This document shows, piece after piece, positions 1 to 5,739 of a DNA stretch of 10,723 nucleotides; position 1 is the stretch's first letter; each line of letters starts with the position of its first letter. The DNA lies in contig CAZTQB010000013.1 of assembly GCA_964615775.1 (NCBI GenBank), forward strand, positions 1 to 10,723, given 5' to 3'. Source of the stretch: JALHOM01 sp964615775. GTDB lineage: Bacteria; Patescibacteriota; Saccharimonadia; Saccharimonadales; 2-12-FULL-41-12. The notes below the pieces were generated by a model. That model made no database searches. It was given only the letters and a program-made list of their open reading frames with translations, and was not told the origin of the DNA. A program made the translations under genes and the position numbers.

Positions 1-387
1 TAAGTCATCAATAGCTGCCTCATTAATAAATAGCTTTTTATATGAGATTACAAAAAAAGTAAATAAAGATAAAATTACAGCAAAATGCATGTTTCTTTTT
101 GTAATAAATTTCCTATTATTACCCCCTGTAAAAGTCTTGGATAGAAAAAAGAAGCTAAAGCCTATAAGTACTGGAGCAGAATAGTACACTTTTGCATATA
201 TTACATTGTTTGGTATTGAATTTGAGTCAATAAAAAGACCAACACCTACTACCCATACTGCAATAGATGATGAAAAAACCAAAAATAAAAGATTCCTTAT
301 GCTTTTATAATTTGAAGTCAGTACAATTAGCCCAAGTACCAGGTTTATCATTCCAATAATTAACAAAAATATACCTAGTATGGACAT
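1..387 (-). CDS. Partial membrane protein resembling the N-terminal 7TM sensor of a histidine kinase
   Basis: The frame starts at ATG 387-385 and stays open to the window edge, giving 129 residues of an incomplete protein. An in-frame TGA lies five codons upstream, so the start is well bounded. Hydrophobic segments are visible at about residues 2-23, 33-52, 68-83 and 101-116, separated by short polar loops (for example N-Y-K-S-I-R-N after the first). The pattern of an N-terminal helix, a short N/K/S/R loop and then a second helix containing A-V-W-V-V-G resembles the N-terminal 7TM regions found before HisKA kinase domains. No kinase motif lies inside the window, so a 7TM sensor coupled to another output, or a simple membrane protein, remains possible. 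It is transcribed in the same direction as the methyltransferase at 450-1769 but has its own promoter directly at the start codon and no Shine-Dalgarno sequence. Confidence 0.6.
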   Translation of the reverse strand, partial: MSILGIFLLIIGMINLVLGLIVLTSNYKSIRNLLFLVFSSSIAVWVVGVGLFIDSNSIPNNVIYAKVYYSAPVLIGFSFFFLSKTFTGGNNRKFITKRNMHFAVILSLFTFFVISYKKLFINEAAIDDL

Positions 388-393
388 GCAGTA

Positions 394-402
394 ATTATAT
401 CA
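394..402 (-). promoter_or_regulatory. Extended -10 promoter of the partial sensor gene
   Basis: The minus strand reads TGATATAAT, a consensus -10 hexamer with the TGN extension. It is followed by six bases and then the ATG at 387. A transcript starting at the usual distance would begin at or next to the A of the start codon, so the mRNA would be leaderless. No good -35 box is seen. Confidence 0.55.
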
Positions 403-449
403 TCAAGCTAAATCTCTAAATACATGAATATTGTGTTAACAATATTAAC

Positions 450-1769
450 TTATTCTTTTGTTATTTTCACTAAATTAAATACCCGACCAGACTCTTTTCC
501 GGGCTGATATATCTCTACGCAATTACCAGGTATTCCAGCTCTCTCAAGTATTTTTAAGAAATCTAGTGTAGATCTCTGTATTATACCTTTCCACCCCAGT
601 CCATCTACAACAAAGTCGGTCTGGTCACAATCGTTTCTCATATTTCCTGATAAAAATATTGACCCTTTTCTCATATTTTCAAAAACCAAACCATAGAACT
701 CTTCAGCAGAAATCATGCCACTCCTTCTCATAATTTCCCTCTGTTTTTGCTCATCGTTGCTTGTAGCAAACTCTGACGGAATATATTCAGCAAGACCAAT
801 AGCCTCATATACGTCAGCTTGGCTGCTCGAAACTGCACCACGAAGAAAATCTCGACTCAACAAATTCCCTAATTTTGGATTAAATCTTAACTCTGACCCT
901 GAAGAAACCAAACTTGACGAATAATATTCTGCAATCTTTAACGCGTTCTCATCTATGTCAAACCCATCGACAGTCACTTCTCCGCGACTACCCAATACCG
1001 CTAAAGCCGCTCTCATAACAGAAAGTCCAGTTCCACTTCCTAGGCTCGCTATCTTCAACTTTTCTGAATTATCTTGACCTTCTCGACCCTCTAGAAATTG
1101 TGCATACTTGTGAATCATTAATTCTTCCCAAGCTTCTCGCTCTATTACCGATCTACCGTCTTTTGATCCCCCCAATAAAGCACACATGACCTTTGTATTT
1201 TTTTCAAAATAAGGCTCGCCATTTTCATCCAAATAAACTGCACCTCCATCTAAATAAGGGTCAGCTACTGCCCTAATTCCTTCTGATGATGGCAATCTTC
1301 TGATCCAATCACCTAGTCCTTTGTCCATACTGATTAATGCCTGTGTTACAACTGTCGGCTTTTTGCCACCTTTTGAACGCTGTATATCAAGATACGTAAG
1401 CTCAGGATCTCCACTGTCTTTATTTACTCTTGAAATTGCAATTGTATCTTTTATTAACTTCTCGGCGGCTTTTGCAACTTCTGGATTCATTTCAGCAAAA
1501 GGATGATTTGTTGTATAGACGTATGTTGTTTTTGGCTTCCAGCCCGTTTCAGTCTCGACATCATCACTAACATGAAAACTTATTCCCATTGCTTTCTCGC
1601 TTGGGTCGTTCAACTCTTTAATTTGCCTAGACTCAACTTCATCAAGAAATCGGCAAGTTATACTACCCATATATTTTTCAACAAAATCAACTGCCTCCCT
1701 TGCTTCCCTTCTTGGAAAAATTTCGGGATTTTCTGGATAGTTTTTTATTGTTTCTAGACTAGTAGACAT
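450..1769 (-). CDS. Class I SAM-dependent methyltransferase with a large N-terminal region
   Basis: This 439-residue cytosolic protein has a Rossmann-type SAM-binding core in its C-terminal half. Motif I is I-A-S-L-G-S-G-T-G at about residues 240-248. The acidic end of the next strand is G-F-D-I-D at 269-273. A-D-V-Y-E-A-I-G-L-A-E-Y-I-P at about 318-331 follows, and a C-terminal strand pair covers about 416-436. The G-L-x-E-Y-I-P segment recalls the G-L-F-D-Y-L motif of methyltransferases grouped with 3-hydroxypalmitate methyl-ester synthases, but the substrate cannot be named. Residues 1-235 match nothing I recognise. There is no signal peptide or membrane segment. The start is supported by AAAGGA on the minus strand (1780-1775), five bases before the ATG. 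It is probably monocistronic or read through into the sensor gene 62 bp downstream. The stop is TAA. Confidence 0.75.
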   Translation of the reverse strand: MSTSLETIKNYPENPEIFPRREAREAVDFVEKYMGSITCRFLDEVESRQIKELNDPSEKAMGISFHVSDDVETETGWKPKTTYVYTTNHPFAEMNPEVAKAAEKLIKDTIAISRVNKDSGDPELTYLDIQRSKGGKKPTVVTQALISMDKGLGDWIRRLPSSEGIRAVADPYLDGGAVYLDENGEPYFEKNTKVMCALLGGSKDGRSVIEREAWEELMIHKYAQFLEGREGQDNSEKLKIASLGSGTGLSVMRAALAVLGSRGEVTVDGFDIDENALKIAEYYSSSLVSSGSELRFNPKLGNLLSRDFLRGAVSSSQADVYEAIGLAEYIPSEFATSNDEQKQREIMRRSGMISAEEFYGLVFENMRKGSIFLSGNMRNDCDQTDFVVDGLGWKGIIQRSTLDFLKILERAGIPGNCVEIYQPGKESGRVFNLVKITKE

Positions 1770-1774
1770 AAAAT

Positions 1775-1780
1775 TCCTTT
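1775..1780 (-). promoter_or_regulatory. Shine-Dalgarno of the methyltransferase gene
   Basis: AAAGGA lies five bases before ATG 1769 on the minus strand. It is the clearest ribosome-binding site in the window and contrasts with the murD, folD and receiver genes, which lack one. Confidence 0.6.
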
Positions 1781-1836
1781 TAAAAAAATCTTGTTAATAT
1801 TTTGGAAAAATATGAACAATTATTTCATTAATCGAT

Positions 1837-1865
1837 ATAGTAACACTTTATAGTTATTTTGTCAA
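1837..1865 (-). promoter_or_regulatory. Sigma70-type promoter of the methyltransferase gene
   Basis: On the minus strand a perfect TTGACA (1865-1860) is followed by a 17-base spacer and TACTAT (1842-1837), with TGT just before it as an extended -10. Transcription would start near 1830, giving a leader of about 60 nt that contains the Shine-Dalgarno sequence. Confidence 0.6.
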
Positions 1866-1893
1866 TGTTATTTTTATTTTATATTTTTCAATT

Positions 1894-1927
1894 AAAAAAA
1901 CTCATACGGAGGTTTTCCGTATGAGTT
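1894..1927 (-). terminator. Rho-independent terminator, minus strand
   Basis: A perfect 12-bp stem (AACTCATACGGA paired with TCCGTATGAGTT, 1899-1910 and 1916-1927) with a 5-base loop is followed on the minus strand by seven T residues (1900-1894). There is no T tract on the other side, so it acts on the minus strand only. No annotated minus-strand gene lies directly upstream of it, which is the main argument for a short transcript here. Confidence 0.75.
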
Positions 1928-1946
1928 GATCTTCTAAATTGCCATT

Positions 1947-1968
1947 AGCTAAAAAATATTTTTTAGCT
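1947..1968. repeat. Perfect 22-bp palindrome
   Basis: The sequence is AGCT, six A, TA, six T, AGCT and equals its own reverse complement. It lies inside the predicted small RNA, where it could form the 5' hairpin. It is also just downstream of the minus-strand start point, where it could act as an operator. The AT-rich core may also be intrinsically bent. Confidence 0.6.
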
Positions 1969-1977
1969 TACTCTAGT

Positions 1978-2006
1978 AAAATAGCACAAAAAACGTAAAA
2001 AGTAAA
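1978..2006 (-). promoter_or_regulatory. Promoter of the candidate small RNA
   Basis: On the minus strand TTTACT (2006-2001), a spacer of exactly 17 bases and TATTTT (1983-1978), preceded by TGC, make an extended -10 promoter. Its GTGCTA core also appears in the -10 regions of the genes at 3405 and 7295. Confidence 0.4.
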
Positions 2007-2203
2007 TACAAACTACTAACTTTAGCAATTTAAACCCTAAAATTATAATGGTCAGGCCATTAAGAGATTAGATGAGTAGCTGATTTTTTAGTTTTTTTAC
2101 TTTATGCGACTGAGGAGGCAATTTGACCGACAAAAGACCCTCTCAGGTAACTGTATGGCTAAACTTGCTAAGACAAGTCGTAACTTGCTCTACTGCAGTA
2201 ATA

Positions 2204-2232
2204 TTGACAAATAGACAATAATTCAATAATGT
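2204..2232 (+). promoter_or_regulatory. Possible promoter of the exported-protein gene at 2266
   Basis: A perfect TTGACA (2204-2209) is followed after 17 bases by a poor -10 (TAATGT, 2227-2232). TATATT at 2239-2244 is a better hexamer but badly spaced. The leader would be roughly 25 nt. AGG at 2258-2260, five bases before the ATG, is a weak ribosome-binding site. Confidence 0.3.
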
Positions 2233-2265
2233 ATATTTTATATTAAATTAGACAATTAGGTAGTT

Positions 2266-2916
2266 ATGAAAACGATTGAAGCTTATCATCAAACCCCTCA
2301 GCAAAGCCAAGAAGCTAGAGGAGAATCTAAAAAAATACAATTATTTGGTAGAGCGATGGCAGCTGCAGCTACTGCTACAGCACTGATTGTCCCAGCCTAT
2401 GCTCAAGCAGTTAGACCAACACGAATTCCGGAGTCAGGCATGCATCCAGAGCCGACTCTGCCTTTAAGAGACGAGAGCGGAAAAAGCATTGGCTCTGTAA
2501 AATATGAAACTAGTGGGTCGATGTCCTACCCATACTTTAGTGCTAATGTTATTGTAGAGGCCCCGAAAACATATGAAAGTTTTTTCTTAAGACAAGTCCA
2601 GTCGACTTTAGTAGAGAAAAGAAATGGTCAAAAGTGCTTCAAGATTAATGTACGTGAAACAGATGATGCTACCGTATATAAAACTAGTAAAACATCCAAG
2701 GTAATCCTGCTAGGACTATACGAAAAAGAATTTGATGTAGGTGACAGAATTTTAGGACATACGTTTTTCTATAATGTAATCGCTACTAGATACGGTAAAC
2801 CAGTCCCTGGCAACTTATTCAAAAAAACAAAAGATAGCTACGCAGAATCAGTTTTGGTAGAAGAAACTGATTATATAAGCAGGTTTGGCCGTAAATTCCC
2901 TGAGTGCAGAAAATAG
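2266..2916 (+). CDS. Exported protein of unknown function with a signal peptide
   Basis: This 216-residue protein has a Sec-type signal: a long polar N-region with basic residues at 22, 23 and 29, an Ala-rich hydrophobic core at about 29-43 and candidate cleavage sites A-Y-A (44-46) or A-Q-A (46-48). The mature part of about 168 residues is Lys/Glu rich and looks beta-strand rich, with a V-R-P-T-R-I-P-E start. It has just two cysteines, C124 and C214, which could form a disulfide after export. No family is recognised. It ends with TAG and converges with the LysM-like gene on the other strand, 54 bp away, with no clear terminator between them. It is likely periplasmic or cell-surface, but its function cannot be inferred. 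Confidence 0.65.
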   Translation: MKTIEAYHQTPQQSQEARGESKKIQLFGRAMAAAATATALIVPAYAQAVRPTRIPESGMHPEPTLPLRDESGKSIGSVKYETSGSMSYPYFSANVIVEAPKTYESFFLRQVQSTLVEKRNGQKCFKINVRETDDATVYKTSKTSKVILLGLYEKEFDVGDRILGHTFFYNVIATRYGKPVPGNLFKKTKDSYAESVLVEETDYISRFGRKFPECRK

Positions 2917-2970
2917 CCAAAAACCATAGCTTAATTAGGTACTATAGATAAGTAAAAATAGCAGTGATTA

Positions 2971-3405
2971 TTAACCGTTAGAGTTGGTGTTGAAGTTTAC
3001 GAATTGGACGTAGTAATTCCAAGCTTGCTTGTCAGTATCGCTAAGTTTTTGAGCTTTTTCTATCCAGGCTTTGACTGTTGATTCAGATATACTAACTTTT
3101 TGGCCAACAGCTAATTCTGGTGAGCCAGCTTCTTGGGTCATGCCTGTTTCGGCAAAGATTATTTGACTACCTGCAAGATTAACTTTGTGGTTGATACCGT
3201 AAGTCTGGATAGCTTTGCGAGCTAAAACACTATACGAATCATCTGCTTTAGTAGTATAGTCGTAGTTTTTTGGCTGCGACTGAGGAGTAGAAGTAGATGA
3301 GTTGTTTTGAGTATCTGTGCTTTGGGCTGCAGTAGATCTTTCTGACATTCCAGCTAGCAAAACAAAAGTTGCTACAACAAATGTTAAGGTTAGTATTTTT
3401 TTCAT
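2971..3405 (-). CDS. Secreted LysM-like domain protein
   Basis: This 144-residue protein starts M-K-K-I-L with a hydrophobic core at residues 4-19. Signal-peptidase cleavage is probably near 26-28 (S-T-A-A-Q). A Ser/Thr/Gln/Asn linker covers about 28-46. Residues 49-107 look like a long LysM variant: Y-T-T-K-A-D-D-S-Y-S-V-L-A-R-K near the start, an N-L-A-G-S-Q-I-I-F-A-E-T middle and P-E-L-A-V-G-Q-K-V-S-I at the end, matching the usual G-D-S-L-x-x-I-A and L-x-V-G-Q-x-L-x-I pattern. LysM domains bind GlcNAc-containing glycans such as peptidoglycan, so an envelope-binding role is likely. A helical tail (about 108-135) follows. Met, not Cys, occupies the lipobox position, so it is not a lipoprotein. 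The start is backed by GAGGT (3413-3409) before the ATG. Confidence 0.65.
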   Translation of the reverse strand: MKKILTLTFVVATFVLLAGMSERSTAAQSTDTQNNSSTSTPQSQPKNYDYTTKADDSYSVLARKAIQTYGINHKVNLAGSQIIFAETGMTQEAGSPELAVGQKVSISESTVKAWIEKAQKLSDTDKQAWNYYVQFVNFNTNSNG

Positions 3406-3446
3406 ATTACCTCGCTTCGCCCACCTTAACTTTAATTAACATAACT

Positions 3447-3455
3447 ATTTTAGCA
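3447..3455 (-). promoter_or_regulatory. Extended -10 promoter of the LysM-like gene
   Basis: The minus strand reads TGCTAAAAT, a five-of-six -10 with the TGN extension. The start point would be near 3440, giving a leader of about 35 nt with a Shine-Dalgarno sequence. It diverges from the receiver-gene promoter at 3493-3521. Confidence 0.5.
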
Positions 3456-3492
3456 CATAATATGGGCATCATGTTCAAAATATGCTATTAAA

Positions 3493-3521
3493 TTGACTAT
3501 AGGTTGGTTGGTGGCTATTCT
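3493..3521 (+). promoter_or_regulatory. Promoter of the first receiver gene
   Basis: TTGACT (3493-3498), a 17-base spacer and TATTCT (3516-3521) fit sigma70 consensus well. The -10 ends 10 bases before ATG 3532, so the leader would be only a few bases long. The AGG at 3528-3530 is too close to the ATG to act as a Shine-Dalgarno sequence. Confidence 0.6.
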
Positions 3522-3531
3522 TTAAGTAGGT

Positions 3532-3912
3532 ATGTCTGATAAACCGATGCTAAAAGTACTGATTGTAGAAGATGAGTTGAGTATACGAGAAATGTATGCA
3601 TATAAACTAAAGGCGTCTGGGTATCAAGTGATTACGGCCGAAGATGGACAAATTGGCCTAAATCAGGCAAAAAAACACTTGCCCGATATTATATTACTAG
3701 ATCTACGTATGCCCCACCTCAGTGGTGACAAAATGCTAGAAAGACTCCGCGAACACGAATGGGGGGCAAATATGCGAGTAGTTGTGCTAACCAACATTAG
3801 TAAAGAAGAAGCTCCAAGCATCTTGAGATTTTTGAGTGTAGATAGGTACATAGTCAAGGCCCACACTACGCCAGCCGAAATTGTCAAAATCGTTGATGAA
3901 GTACTTGAATAG
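3532..3912 (+). CDS. CheY-like single-domain response regulator
   Basis: This 126-residue protein is a receiver domain alone, with no DNA-binding or enzymatic output. The acidic pocket is E13-D14, the phosphorylated aspartate is D57 (I-I-L-L-D-L-R-M-P), the switch Thr is T87 (V-V-V-L-T-N) and the invariant lysine is K109 (I-V-K-A). All key residues are present, so it should be phosphorylated by a histidine kinase and act through protein contacts. It is followed after 24 bp by a paralogue of the same size and motif set, consistent with a local duplication. The partial 7TM sensor at the window start is a possible but distant partner. The promoter fits the start at 3532 rather than the internal Met codon at 3547. 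Confidence 0.9.
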   Translation: MSDKPMLKVLIVEDELSIREMYAYKLKASGYQVITAEDGQIGLNQAKKHLPDIILLDLRMPHLSGDKMLERLREHEWGANMRVVVLTNISKEEAPSILRFLSVDRYIVKAHTTPAEIVKIVDEVLE

Positions 3913-3921
3913 TAAAAAATC

Positions 3922-3930
3922 TGGTATAGT
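3922..3930 (+). promoter_or_regulatory. Extended -10 promoter of the second receiver gene
   Basis: TGGTATAGT lies in the short gap between the two receiver genes and overlaps nothing coding. It is followed by six bases and then ATG 3937, so the A of that ATG is the expected start point. The second receiver can therefore be made independently of the first. Confidence 0.6.
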
Positions 3931-3936
3931 ATGGTT

Positions 3937-4305
3937 ATGGCTAAAATTGCAATCATAGAAGACGATTCTGCTATCAGCCAGATGTACAGAATCAAATTTG
4001 AGGCTGAAGGCTATGATGTAGAGACTGCCGAAAATGGCAAGCTAGGTTTGTTGTTGATCGAGAATATGAAGCCTGATATTGTGCTGCTAGATCTAATGAT
4101 GCCAGAGATGAACGGCCAAGACATGCTAGAAAAGTTACGCGAGACCGAAGATGGCCGAAACATGAAGGTTATCATTTTGACCAATGCCGGCGAGCAAGAA
4201 ATCCCCGAAAAAGTCCGTGGATTAGGTCCGATTGCCGTAATATTGAAAGCCGACATGACACCACGTCAGGTGGCTGATTTAGTAAAAAAACACCTAGAAA
4301 ACTAA
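3937..4305 (+). CDS. CheY-like single-domain response regulator, second copy
   Basis: This 122-residue stand-alone receiver starts M-A-K-I-A-I-I-E-D-D. The pocket is E8, D9 and D10, the phospho-acceptor is D52 (I-V-L-L-D-L-M-M-P), the switch Thr is T82 (I-I-L-T-N) and the lysine is K104. An in-frame ATG exists six bases earlier (3931), but the extended -10 at 3922-3930 places the transcript start at 3937, so the shorter form is preferred. The sequence parallels its neighbour throughout, including the M-L-E-x-L-R-E helix and the N-M-x-V-x-x-L-T-N strand. The two are diverged tandem paralogues. No output domain is present, so it probably works as a phosphorelay intermediate or binds a partner protein. 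Confidence 0.9.
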   Translation: MAKIAIIEDDSAISQMYRIKFEAEGYDVETAENGKLGLLLIENMKPDIVLLDLMMPEMNGQDMLEKLRETEDGRNMKVIILTNAGEQEIPEKVRGLGPIAVILKADMTPRQVADLVKKHLEN

Positions 4306-4419
4306 CCAGAACAGCTACTTTTTGTGAAACATGTGTTTGTTGCGAGTAATTACTTTTTTGTCTAGATTATTACTAATATAAAATATTTTCTATAAAAATC
4401 AACTTTTGATGATTTCTCG

Positions 4420-4428
4420 TGTTATACT
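4420..4428 (+). promoter_or_regulatory. Extended -10 promoter of murD
   Basis: TGTTATACT ends nine bases before ATG 4438. The predicted start point is 2-4 bases before the ATG, so the mRNA has almost no leader. There is no Shine-Dalgarno sequence in the nine intervening bases. Confidence 0.55.
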
Positions 4429-4437
4429 TGACTCATT

Positions 4438-5739
4438 ATGAAAGTTGCTATTGTTGGATTTGGGATCGAGGGGCGGGCAAGTTATAGCTATTACCAAAAA
4501 CTTGGTGCTAATTTGACCATCTGCGATAGGCAAAAAATTAATGATTTACCAAAAAATACCAAAGTAAAACTTGGCAACGACTGGAATAAAAATTTAGACC
4601 AATTTGATGTGATAGTGCGAACTGCCGGGATTAATTCTAAGCTTTTAACAGATGAAAACCCTGGTATTGAATCAAAAATTACTACGACTATTAGTGAATT
4701 TTTAAGAGTTTGTACTAGCAAAAATATAATTGGCGTAACTGGTACCAAGGGCAAAGGCACCACTTCTACGCTGATCAGCAAAATAATCGAAGAACATGGC
4801 AAAAAAGTACTGCTAGCTGGCAATATTGGTCGCTCGCCGATAGAGTATATTGATAAAATTACAGCCGAAACCTGGGTTGTATTGGAACTCTCCAGCTTTC
4901 AGCTATCAGACATACAATACGCACCTCATATAATGGTTTGTTTAATGGTTGAACCAGAACATTTGGATTGGCATGATGACACAGCTGATTACTACCAAGC
5001 AAAATCTAGAGTTTTTGCTTTACAAAATCGCGACGATATCGCAATTTATTTTGCAGGCAATAATAACTCTAAGCAAATAGCTTCTAATTCTCGTGGTCAT
5101 AAAATCCCATTTTTTACTCCACCAGGAGCATATATCGACAACAATAACGTCATAATTGACGACAAAATCATTTGTCAAACATCTGAGATCAAGCTTTTAG
5201 GTAAGCACAACTGGCAAAATGTCTGTGCTGCGATAACTGCCGGGTGGCAAGCTGGTTTTCGTGATGAGAGAAAAATCCATAGTGTTATAACAACTTTTAG
5301 CGGCCTGCCATTTCGCCTAGAGAAAATACGCGAGCTAAGAGGAGTTACATACTTTAATGATTCTTTTGGAACCACTCCAGAAACTACTGAAGCAGCTATA
5401 AAGTCCTTTAGCCAGCCAATTGTTTTGATAGTAGGCGGTTCAGACAAGGGCATATCTTTTTGTAAATTAGCTGAAACAATTGCTAATTCGACAGTCCGCA
5501 GTATTATTGCAATAGGAGTAACCGGCCCGTGGATAGCCAAAGAGGTAAAAAAACTGAACTTAGACATTGATATCGTTGAAAATTTGACTAAAATGGACTC
5601 AATGGTAAATAAAGCTGAACAATTAGCTAAAGCTGGTGATGTTGTTTTATTGTCTTGTGGTTCAGCTAGCTTTGGATTATTTAAAGATTACAAAGATCGA
5701 GGTAATCAATTTAATCAAGCTGTTGAAGCACTGTCTTAA
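4438..5739 (+). CDS. murD: UDP-N-acetylmuramoyl-L-alanine--D-glutamate ligase (MurD)
   Basis: MurD joins glutamate to UDP-MurNAc-L-alanine with ATP in the cytoplasm, the second amino-acid step of peptidoglycan precursor synthesis. The 433-residue length is normal for MurD. An N-terminal Rossmann domain starts V-A-I-V-G-F-G. The ATP P-loop is G-T-K-G-K-G-T-T (102-109). E-L-S-S-F-Q-L lies at 150-156 and H-L-D-W-H at 175-179. K189 in Y-Y-Q-A-K is in the position of the carbamylated lysine. K-H-N-W-Q-N is at 256-261, followed by S-G-L-P-F-R-L-E and G-G-S-D-K-G. The C-terminal S-F-G-L-F-K-D-Y-K-D-R-G (411-422) matches the MurD signature. The usual D-S-K-A-T-N loop is replaced by D-S-F-G-T-T-P-E (308-315), so this is a divergent branch. 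The 3' end overlaps murI on the opposite strand by 29 bp. Confidence 0.93.
   Translation: MKVAIVGFGIEGRASYSYYQKLGANLTICDRQKINDLPKNTKVKLGNDWNKNLDQFDVIVRTAGINSKLLTDENPGIESKITTTISEFLRVCTSKNIIGVTGTKGKGTTSTLISKIIEEHGKKVLLAGNIGRSPIEYIDKITAETWVVLELSSFQLSDIQYAPHIMVCLMVEPEHLDWHDDTADYYQAKSRVFALQNRDDIAIYFAGNNNSKQIASNSRGHKIPFFTPPGAYIDNNNVIIDDKIICQTSEIKLLGKHNWQNVCAAITAGWQAGFRDERKIHSVITTFSGLPFRLEKIRELRGVTYFNDSFGTTPETTEAAIKSFSQPIVLIVGGSDKGISFCKLAETIANSTVRSIIAIGVTGPWIAKEVKKLNLDIDIVENLTKMDSMVNKAEQLAKAGDVVLLSCGSASFGLFKDYKDRGNQFNQAVEALS

Larger units (their letters stand above)
1894..1972 (-). ncRNA. Candidate small RNA of about 79 nt with its own promoter and terminator
   Basis: A minus-strand promoter (TTTACT, 17 bases, TGC-TATTTT) would start a transcript near 1972. 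An intrinsic terminator would end it near 1894. The transcript would contain a first hairpin formed by the 22-bp palindrome at 1947-1968, an unpaired linker including AATGGCAATTTAGAAG, and the terminator hairpin. No credible reading frame exists inside it. No known RNA family is recognised. The terminator could instead close a longer minus-strand transcript. Confidence 0.35.
1770..2265. other. 496-nt intergenic region between the methyltransferase and the exported protein
   Basis: No ordinary-sized gene is seen here. From left to right it holds the methyltransferase leader and promoter, a minus-strand intrinsic terminator (1894-1927), a 22-bp perfect palindrome (1947-1968), a minus-strand promoter (1978-2006), and a plus-strand TATAAT at 2044-2049 with a weak -35 (TTAGCA at 2022-2027). 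Further right are a 6-bp hairpin TAATGG/CCATTA, a bulged hairpin at 2110-2146, the short palindrome TACTGCAGTA (2191-2200) and a possible promoter at 2204-2232. I could not match it to tmRNA, SRP RNA, RNase P RNA or a riboswitch I know. Confidence 0.6.

Noticed and set aside
434..449. AATATTAAC at both ends of the methyltransferase gene as inverted flanks of a mobile element
   Set aside because: The match is only about 9 bp of pure A/T-rich sequence, with no transposase or target duplication.
1503..1757. Plus-strand 84-codon frame, and others at 715-924 and 1321-1506
   Set aside because: These are antisense to the methyltransferase, have low-complexity or Cys/Phe-rich translations and no start signals.
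2050..2215. tmRNA, SRP RNA, RNase P RNA or known riboswitch
   Set aside because: The conserved signatures of these RNAs (tmRNA tag region and TpsiC-like arm, SRP tetraloop helix, RNase P core, TPP or SAM cores) were looked for on both strands and not found.
2917..2970. Bidirectional terminator between the convergent exported-protein genes
   Set aside because: Only a 4-bp ATAG/CTAT pairing with a long loop is present and no T tract follows it.
3346..3405. Lipoprotein signal in the LysM-like protein
   Set aside because: The L-L-A-G is followed by Met, not Cys, so no lipobox is present.
3931..3936. Upstream ATG of the second receiver gene
   Set aside because: It lies between the -10 box and the expected transcript start, so it would probably not be in the mRNA. 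The receiver fold starts at the next Met.
4306..4437. Terminator after the second receiver gene
   Set aside because: Short T runs exist, but the nearby palindromes (around GTAATTAC and AAACATGTGTTT) leave loops too small or stems too weak.
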